From assembly GCA_009760855.2 (NCBI GenBank), contig WPIO01000001.1, positions 14,936,001-15,000,000 on the forward strand: a stretch of 64,000 bases of DNA. The letters are read 5' to 3'. A program made the position numbers and the translations under genes. Positions 57,514-64,000 of this stretch are shown piece by piece. Source of the DNA: Cristatella mucedo. Taxonomy: Eukaryota; Bryozoa; Phylactolaemata; Cristatellidae. Under the pieces are notes generated by a model. It did not search any database and had not been told where the DNA came from. It worked only from the letters and a program-made list of their open reading frames with translations. The first letter of the stretch is position 1, and each line of letters starts with the position of its first letter.

Positions 57514-57688
57514 AGCCGTGATGGCATACTAGGTAAGGCGGTTGCTTTCACGACCTCGGTCCGAGGTTGTGGGTTCGATTCCTGCGATGGGCGATTCTTT
57601 ATCGCCACTGCAATTGGTGGTGATAGCCGTAAAGGCTCTTCTGTCGCTATACAAAAGAGGCTGTTTAATCAGCTAGGATTTATTTACT
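57514..57688 (+). mobile_element. tRNA-derived SINE (family 1), near-consensus
   Basis: gagccgtgatggcatactag, gtaaggcggttgctttcacg, box B ggttcgattcc, tttatcgccactgcaattgg, gctatacaaaagaggctgtt and taatcagct. One of the best copies; sense-oriented in semaphorin intron 7. Confidence 0.9.
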
Positions 57689-58126
57689 TATCTGTAGTCA
57701 TGTTACTAAGCTCGGCAATATCTAATCGCCAAGAGGCATGTCACCTTCACTAAGTTGGATTAAGTTTGCAAGTAGCATTTGAATCCCTTGAATCGAGAAA
57801 ATAAAATTGATCGAGATGGATGGTCGTGAGAGGGATGAGACACGATAAGAAAAAGACTTGAAATCGGGAGCAACGTGTTAAATTTTTAGTGTGAGCAGTT
57901 TTACATGCCGAAAGATCTTACAGACAGCACGGCTGCGTACTACAAATACAAAGAAGCTACATGGAAGCTAGACACCATGCTGACCGACTCTAGTCCCGAC
58001 GAGCATCAAAGTGTGAATGCATTCGATGTTCTCCTTGGACGTCTTTTCTAGATAAGGCTGGTTCCAAAGTGCTCCAGCTGATCCTATAGGGAGGGGGAGA
58101 AGGATAAAAATGGAGAATGTGGGCTC

Positions 58127-58213
<87 letters not shown>
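58127..58213. repeat. GA microsatellite
   Basis: About 87 bases of uninterrupted (GA)n, joined directly to the tail of a reversed L2 copy. Confidence 0.95.
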
Positions 58214-58215
<2 letters not shown>

Positions 58216-58345
58216 ATAATGATAATAATAACACACTTATAAAGTGCCCTCAGAGAACTCAATCTCTTTCAAGGTGCTTTGCATTTGCTGCAAAGGAAGC
58301 ACGATCGAATGGTTAGTGGTATCATGCTCGATAAGAGACAGAGAG
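58214..58345 (-). mobile_element. L2-like LINE, family A, 3' end
   Basis: ataacacacttataaagtgc, cctcagagaactcaatctct, gtgctttgcatttgctgcaa and aggaagcacgatcgaatggt; the reverse family-A tail. Confidence 0.8.
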
Positions 58346-58639
58346 AGCCCAATAGAGAGACAGCAAGCATAGTACTCTCAAGCAGTCATATCCCAGTGCA
58401 AGCAAAGGGGGCCACTTTCAATCAAAGTGATCTTTTGCCGATAAATAAGCGAGGCTGCTGGAACAACTAACCTTTAACTCATTACTACAGCTAATTGGTC
58501 TGAAAAATTTCCAGCTCATTCGAGGTATAGCAAATATAGCCAACAAGGAATGTATTATCTGATATAATATTTTTATTGTTTAGAGTTAATCACTCCACAG
58601 AGTCAGCATTGCTTCGGTTGTATAACGGCCTTCTACAGA

Positions 58640-59990
58640 ATGCAGACTTAAGTAAAGTCGCTGTGTTGGTTTGCTTGATTTATCGGGAGCATCTGATACT
58701 ATTGATCTAGTCTTTCTCGAGCGCCTCTCATCTCGTCTGGGCATCACTGGCACAGTGCTACAAGGGCTCAGGTTCTATCTATCCTATCTAAGTGGGAGAC
58801 TCGAGAGTATTGATGTGAACGGACAAAGATCATCCGGGAAACCACTGAAGTGAGGTGCCCTTAGGGCTTTGTGCTTGATCTGCCTCTTTTCACAGTTTAT
58901 GCTCTACTTTTTGCCGAAGTGATCACCAAGAACAATAAAGGCTTTCACTTTAATGCAGATGACCGTTGCACTTTTGCTTTAATCCCTCCAAGCACTCCAG
59001 CACGTGTCAAATTCCCTCAACTCCCTTGCTGCACGTATTGGTGACATCCGCACCTGGATGGCAGTCAACTTTCTCAAATTGAATGAAGATAAAGCAAAAT
59101 TATTAGTTATGGGCAAAAAAGGGAGTGTGACTCAGAAATTGGAAAACTTAATGGTCAAAATCGGATCTGCTGGCATATCTCCTGTTGTATCTGCACAGGA
59201 GGCGACCGCACCAGCTCTACTGTCAAGTCTGTCTTCTTTCAGCTACATATCATTGCTACAGTTTAGGCTTGCTTAGATAGGGATACTACATTAAATTGGT
59301 CCAAGCATTTGTCACATCCTGCCTCAACTTCTGTAACTCACTGCTTGCTGATCTACCGGTCTGTGCAATCAGGCACTTAAGTTGGTGCAAAACTTTGCAG
59401 CTAGGCTTGCCTGTCTAGAACAGAGCAGTTGCCGTACCAAACCACTTCTTGCCGACCTGCACTGGCTCCCAATCAAGCAGCACATTGACTTCAAGGTTAT
59501 GTCACTCACTTTGAGGTCCTTTCATTTTCTAGCTCTAGCTCATTAATAAAGACTACTCCCTCACCAGGCTAGGCATAGTGCTACCAGCTTTTCCGAATCT
59601 ATTTGTTTACCTATATCTCGTACGAACCTCAAATTCTTTGAAGACACGACTTAAGTTCGTATGCTCTCAAAGCCTGGAACTAAATCCAGACTGACGTCAC
59701 GACATCCCCTGATATAAAGATATTTATAATGAAGCTAAGAACGATCTGTTTATCACAGCCTTTAGTAGGTTCTTGTGATTTTTTCTTTGTTTGCTAATGT
59801 GTGCTGACACTGCATGCTGCCACTAACTATATTTACGCATTGACAGTGCACATGCCACATCTAACTATGTTGTGCTTGTTGTCATTGAGCATGCTACCAC
59901 TAACCGTTCGACCGTGCTTCCTTTGCAGCACATGTAAAGTGCCTAGAAAGAGATTAAGTTCCCTGATGGTGCTATACAAATGTATTATTA
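58640..59990 (+). mobile_element. L2-like LINE, family A, reverse transcriptase part to 3' tail
   Basis: 5'-truncated and frameshifted. Recognisable in order are the RT segment 'LDLSGASDTIDLVFLERLSS' (58671-58730, an LDLS.AFDT.DH..LL motif with changes), 'QRSSGKPLK', a mutated region where F.ADD is expected, 'DIRTWMAVNFLKLNEDKAKL' (59043-59102), the thumb region (59300-59530), the 'LKSFGDRA..AWN' region in other frames (59625-59690) and the 3' tail (aaagtgcctagaaagagatt, gatggtgctatacaaatgta). In semaphorin intron 7, sense to it. Confidence 0.88.
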
Positions 59991-59999
59991 CTTTATCGT

Positions 60000-61160
60000 G
60001 AGGATGCACTGTGCCAATGTTTTACCCAGGTACAACCTACAGTGGATTCTCTCTAGGCAAATACTGCCAGAACGAATAGACTCCGAATGTATGCACAATG
60101 AAGCAACTAATCATAAATGCATTAAATTCCCCATATTTTGAAATTCGTAACTTGGGGCTGGCAGAGATGGGCTATCTTCCAATGGTTATTGCCGTCTTAG
60201 TTGCAATCAGCTATTAGGACAGCTCGACAGACTCGGCGACCTACTTATTATGTATGCATGGTTAAGGACCAGATCTGGAACTAAAAGAGGATGCCAATCT
60301 GCTGCATTGCAACCTGGATGTCTGCGCCCTGACTGTGTCTTGTTATGGATTCCATCTAGCAGAGGATCAGATAGCTGGCTGCCAGTAAGGAAAACTCAGG
60401 TTTGGGGGTGGGGTGCCGAGAATATTCACAGTGACTACCCTGCCACGGCCGACATGCTACCTACATTCGCTAGGTATTGTGTCGCCATCTGTTGCTGATC
60501 ATTTTTTTAACCAGTGGTGTGTTAATGGGGGAACTGTACACGCAAACCAAATGAATACAATCAGCTTTAGCCTGGCACACCACCTGACGAATTGCTTTCA
60601 TTTTCTTCACACGCAAAGCGACTCTCTGCTTGCCATGGGGTGCACTCACGCCACTATACAGAGCAGATGTGCTTTGGTCTCATTGATTTTAAAACTCACG
60701 ATGCCCAGCACTTTCCTTGCCACTCATGTTAAAGCCAGCAGACAACGCATCACATTGGATATGATCTCGATATCTGCAGCCATCTTCGAAGCGTGTTATA
60801 TAACATTGGCTCCAGCTGCGGCTGTTCTTGAGGAGTCACGGAGACATGAGCACATACGTGAGCGGTCAACGAGACTATCTATATTTCACTCAACGCGCAT
60901 ACATATACCAACATATACCAGCTGGCTGACGCACCGAAGATGGGGGAGTGCAGCTGTGGCAGGCAACATTCTTATATCAAAGGATCAAAGGCCGGATGCT
61001 ACGCCAAGTTAATTGCCCAACCACCTCCTGCAGGCGGCACACGTTAGTGACGGCTGCTGCTGCTCTAATTACAATAGCAGAAACAGCAGGCCCACCCAAC
61101 ATGTGGGATAAAACATCGTGAGTGCTGCATTTAACCAGGGAGTGGACGTGTTATACTTGC
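60000..61160. other. Intron or intergenic stretch with an unrecognised long frame
   Basis: An open frame of 199 codons (60413-61012, plus) has no recognised motif, no coding-like codon pattern and no clear splice context. Near 61040-61100 a short stretch (ctctaattacaatagcagaa, then cagcaggcccacccaaca) resembles the reversed start of the gypsy-type LTR. Confidence 0.3.
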
Positions 61161-61164
61161 ATAC

Positions 61165-61325
61165 GATATCTGCTTTGGCCCAGTGGTTAAGATGCTTGCC
61201 TCGAGCAAGGTCATGGTGAATGTATTTGACACCGAGATTGTGCATTCGAGCCCTATGGCATACGTGAAGTGCTTGAATATAGATTAAGTTCTCTTGGTGT
61301 TTACAAATGAAATATAAATATTTAA
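61165..61325 (+). mobile_element. SINE family 2 (tRNA-like head, L2-type tail)
   Basis: gctttggcccagtggttaag, atgcttgcctcgagcaaggt, a tRNA-like head with box-B-like 'gcattcgagcc', then 'tggcatacgtgaagtgcttg' and 'agattaagttctcttggtgt', 'ttacaaatg' and an AT-rich end. The clearest plus-strand copy of this family. Confidence 0.72.
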
Positions 61326-61389
61326 AGAGGCTACTCAGCCGACTGCTTTAAAAATGTGAAACTCTACTTTGTGGCATTGATTATGATAA

Positions 61390-61960
61390 TAAACGTGTTC
61401 ATATTAATGTTACATTTGTATGGCACTTTCAAAGAATGAAATCTGATTCCAGACACTTTACATATGCTGGAATGGAAGCATATAAACTGATTAATAATTA
61501 TTAAGAACACAACTACTGCAGATGTAAGCACAGAGCAAATACTATGAGAAATGGGCTAGCTTTTAGCTTGATTTTGATTGCCATCATGCCAAGGGCTGCT
61601 TAGGTCTAGCACTGTGAGTTCCAGATCGTAGGAGCAATGTAACTGAAGATGTGGTTTGCAAAGAACTCGAGGTTGATAAGGGAGGCGCTATGGAGTCTTC
61701 ACCCGACAGTAGGCTGGGCTTGCCACTAGAGCAGCGGACACTTAGTACCACATTGAAATGCAGCACTGAAATTTCCCGTGATTTTTCCATGAGCAGGTAT
61801 AAGTTAGTTTCATATACGTAAGAAAGGGCAAGAGGATGAAGTGACCTAAAAGTGAGTGATTGAACGTTAAAGCCAGTATGGTGCTTGTTGGGAGCCAGAG
61901 CATGCCGGTGAGAAGTGTTGTACCAGAGCAGCTATAATGTTCGCGACAGAGAACTAGCTG
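61390..61960 (-). mobile_element. Old L2-like LINE fragment
   Basis: Reverse tail (gttacatttgtatggcactt, ccagacactttacatatgct), 3' UTR, and RT C-terminal traces up to about 61950. Heavily mutated. Confidence 0.6.
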
Positions 61961-62331
61961 ACGATTGTTGCACTATTTGATGCTTTAACTTGCCTGCTCA
62001 AGTGCAAGCTGTTATGTTTGGTTTAGTCGGGCTGTTAGTAGCTTGTCCCTCTTGGCTCGTTTCAGCACGAGCTGCAGGCCAGTACAGCATCCCGGCACGT
62101 CATACTCAGCTCCCTCAGTAGAGTAGTGCACCTCAGGCACTTCTAGTGCTTTCTGGGGTTTTCTGGTGCTAGCGAGTGAATTAGCTGCTTGCCTCCATGA
62201 GCTACCGTCCCCGAGAACGTATGTGCCGTGACTGGGCTTACTTTGTACCGTCGGTCACTGTAGGTTGTCCTGCCTGTAAGACTAGGTTTTCCTTGGTGGC
62301 AAGCAAACGTTTTTTTTTTACACCGTTTCAG

Positions 62332-62720
62332 TGCCACATCGACCCAGGGCAGTGGCGATATTTGAGGACAGCTCGTTTATCTACTTCTTTTTCCGCGAGG
62401 TGGAGTGGGAGAGCATTCCGCAGCCAGAGTACACAGTCCAGCGGTACCACTACTTGTGGAGGAGCTACGATCGCACCGTGGCCTACCCGTGGGAGACGGC
62501 TTTCATACAGCAGAACTTCACCCTGCAGCCGGAAAGGACTACACCTGCCAAGTACTGGCTATATTGGGGTCGGGCTCCGCTCATAAATCGCAAGTCAGAT
62601 GCCAGCCCGAGTCTGACTAGCTTCGAGCGGAACCAGCACGTGTACAACCCATCCCTGCACGGCTGGCAGCAGACGTGGAATGGCGCTACAACGATCAGCC
62701 GTGTGGCCCGCGTGTGCAAG
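62332..62720 (+). CDS. Semaphorin-like protein, exon 8 (sema domain with long insertion)
   Basis: After acaccgtttcag, phase 1. The peptide begins VPHRPRAVAIFEDSSF and continues IYFFFREVEWESI, then about 85 residues, then TISRVARVCK at the end, followed by gtgagg (phase 0). The YFFFRE and (V)SR(V/I)(A/G)R(V)C(K) pair is the signature of the sema domain's central blades. In ordinary semaphorins the two motifs are about 20 residues apart; here they are separated by a W/Y-rich insert (containing YHYLWRSYDRTVAYPWE and WLYWGRAP). The next exon (the KNDLGG part) would lie beyond 62720 and is not found before 64000. Confidence 0.88.
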
Positions 62721-63020
62721 GTGAGGCTTTGCTCGTTGGCAACCAAGGCTGAGGAGTAGGCGATCCCTCTACCCCACCGCCCCCCACAGCAACAAAGGGC
62801 AGTCGTTACGGGTCAAAAAAGAGAAAATACAGCAGCAGCCGTTATTGCTCTGCTGAGCAGACTTGCTTCTCTCTTATTCCCTCGATAGGACGATTGGCAT
62901 TGATTTACTGAAGTGAAGGCTAGGTCGGGGTAATTTACTTTGCCACTATCCTGACCTCGTGTTTCTGCAACAACTAACCACTCGGCTCGGTGGTGAACTG
63001 TAAATACAACTAAACGTCAG

Positions 63021-63899
63021 CTGATTCAGCAGCCTTATTCAGCTCGAAATCTAGGTGTCATATTTCAAAGCGACCTCTCGTTAGACGTCCATATCAGCTC
63101 CACAGTCAAATCCGCCTATTTTCAGCTTCATAACATTGCTAAAATTCGGGCTTGTTTTGATAAAGATACCACATTTAAGTCGGTCCATGCATTCGTGACA
63201 TCTCGTCTCAACTTCTGCAACTCACTGCTTACTGGCCTACCAGCATGTGCGATCAGGCGATTGCAGCTTGTGCAAAACTCCGCCGCTAGGCTTGTCTGTC
63301 CTGAGCGTCGCAGTTGCCACATTACACCACTTCTCGCCGACCTGCACTGGCTACCAGTCAAGCAACGGATTGACTTCAAGGTTTTGTTGGTCACTTTTAG
63401 GTCCCTTCATTCTATGGCTCCAGCCTATCTGTCAGATATACTACCCCACCAGGCCAAGCATCATACCACCCGCTTTTCGGAATCCAACAGTCTAGAAATA
63501 CCTCATACAAACCTTAAATCCTTTGGAGACCGTGCATTTAGTTCATATGCTCTCAAAGCCCGGAACTCCCTCCCGACCTGCGTCAGAACATCCACTGACC
63601 TGACCACATTTAAAAGGAACCTAAAACACACCTATTTAGGACAGCATTTAGTGGGTCCCTGTGATTCGTCCTTGATGTGCTTATGCGTGCTGACACTGTG
63701 CATGCTGCCACTAACCACATTTGCATGCTGACCCTGTGCATGTCACCCCTAACCATATTATTCATTTCGTTTGTTTTTCAAGCATGATTTTACTTACCAT
63801 TCAATTGCATTTCACTTTACAGCAAATGTAAAGCGCCTAGAGAGAGATTAAGTTCTCTGAGGGCGCTTTATCAAGTGAATTATTATTATTATTATTATT
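63021..63899 (+). mobile_element. L2-like LINE, family A, well preserved 3' half
   Basis: A frame of 178 codons (63195-63731) keeps the RT thumb and C-terminus: FCNSLLTGLPACAIRRLQLV, LLADLHWLPVKQRIDFKVLL, APAYLSDILPHQAKHH, NLKSFGDRAFSSYALKARNS and DLTTFKRNLK. Upstream, another frame gives 'NLGVIFQSDLSLDVHISS'. A one-base shift alters the last residues. The full 3' UTR, the tail (gcagcaaatgtaaagcgcct, gagattaagttctctgaggg, cgctttatcaag) and (ATT)n complete it. At its left edge it abuts a SINE family 1 tail remnant (63008-63020). Confidence 0.92.
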
Positions 63900-63939
63900 T
63901 ACATTGAGGAAGATGTGCCTTATCGGATTTCACTCCTGC

Positions 63940-64000
63940 TTGAAGCAGGCAATAGTGAATTACCTGCTGCGTGACTCAAGCCCACGACCTGGGTCGTGAA
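63940..64000 (-). mobile_element. SINE, partial at window end
   Basis: aagcaggcaatagtgaatta, 'gcgtgactcaagcccacgac' and 'ctgggtcgtgaa' give the reverse of a SINE family 1 head up to the window edge. Box B is mutated. Confidence 0.6.

Noticed and set aside
57968-58316. Open frames of Leu-Ser or Arg-Glu repeats
   Set aside because: They are translations of the (GA)n microsatellite in different frames.
60413-61012. 199-codon open frame on the plus strand
   Set aside because: No recognisable motif, no codon bias and no fitting splice sites; its phase does not serve the semaphorin model. Kept only as an unrecognised frame.

Overview
This is a stretch of an animal (metazoan) nuclear genome, most likely from an invertebrate. 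The evidence is intron-split genes with GT-AG junctions that encode animal proteins: eIF4E-transporter, mitochondrial ribosomal protein mL54, PEX11 and a semaphorin. The DNA between them is filled by L2-clade LINE fragments, tRNA-derived SINEs, a Ty3/gypsy-type LTR element and microsatellites. There are no operons, no rRNA, no CRISPR array and no intact tRNA gene. The species cannot be fixed from the sequence alone.

Layout. 1-4 kb (+): the 3' end of an EIF4ENIF1 (4E-T) gene, with a confident last exon and poly(A) signal and two tentative upstream exons. 4-24 kb: no confident gene. It holds L2 fragments of two families, SINEs, and a GC-richer block (about 12-19 kb) made of repeated modules, including a reversed copy of the gypsy LTR. 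24.5-28 kb: a convergent gene pair, MRPL54 (+) and PEX11 (-), whose stop codons are 234 bp apart. PEX11 can be assembled completely from three exons (249 codons). 28-46 kb: no confident gene. A gag-bearing, internally shortened Ty3/gypsy element (30.6-33.1 kb) has a LINE fragment nested in its 5' LTR, with a clear target-site duplication. The rest is old L2 and SINE debris. 46.7-62.7 kb (+): a multi-exon semaphorin-like gene that runs on past the last recognised exon. Its first three exons and its last recognised exon are convincing. Four exons between them are phase-compatible but do not look like a normal sema domain. 62.7-64 kb: a fairly well preserved L2 3' half and the start of another SINE.

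The genes are unrelated housekeeping or signalling genes and do not form a pathway. The repeats do form a connected system: two L2 families with different 3' tails, a SINE family whose 3' end copies the L2 tail, a second abundant SINE family with tRNA-like A and B boxes, and an LTR family present as a near-complete non-autonomous element and as a solo LTR. No clearly new biological system was found. The best leads are the unusually long semaphorin domain, the SINE/LINE tail sharing, the nested insertion, and a repeat module at 14.3-17.4 kb with inverted outer arms.
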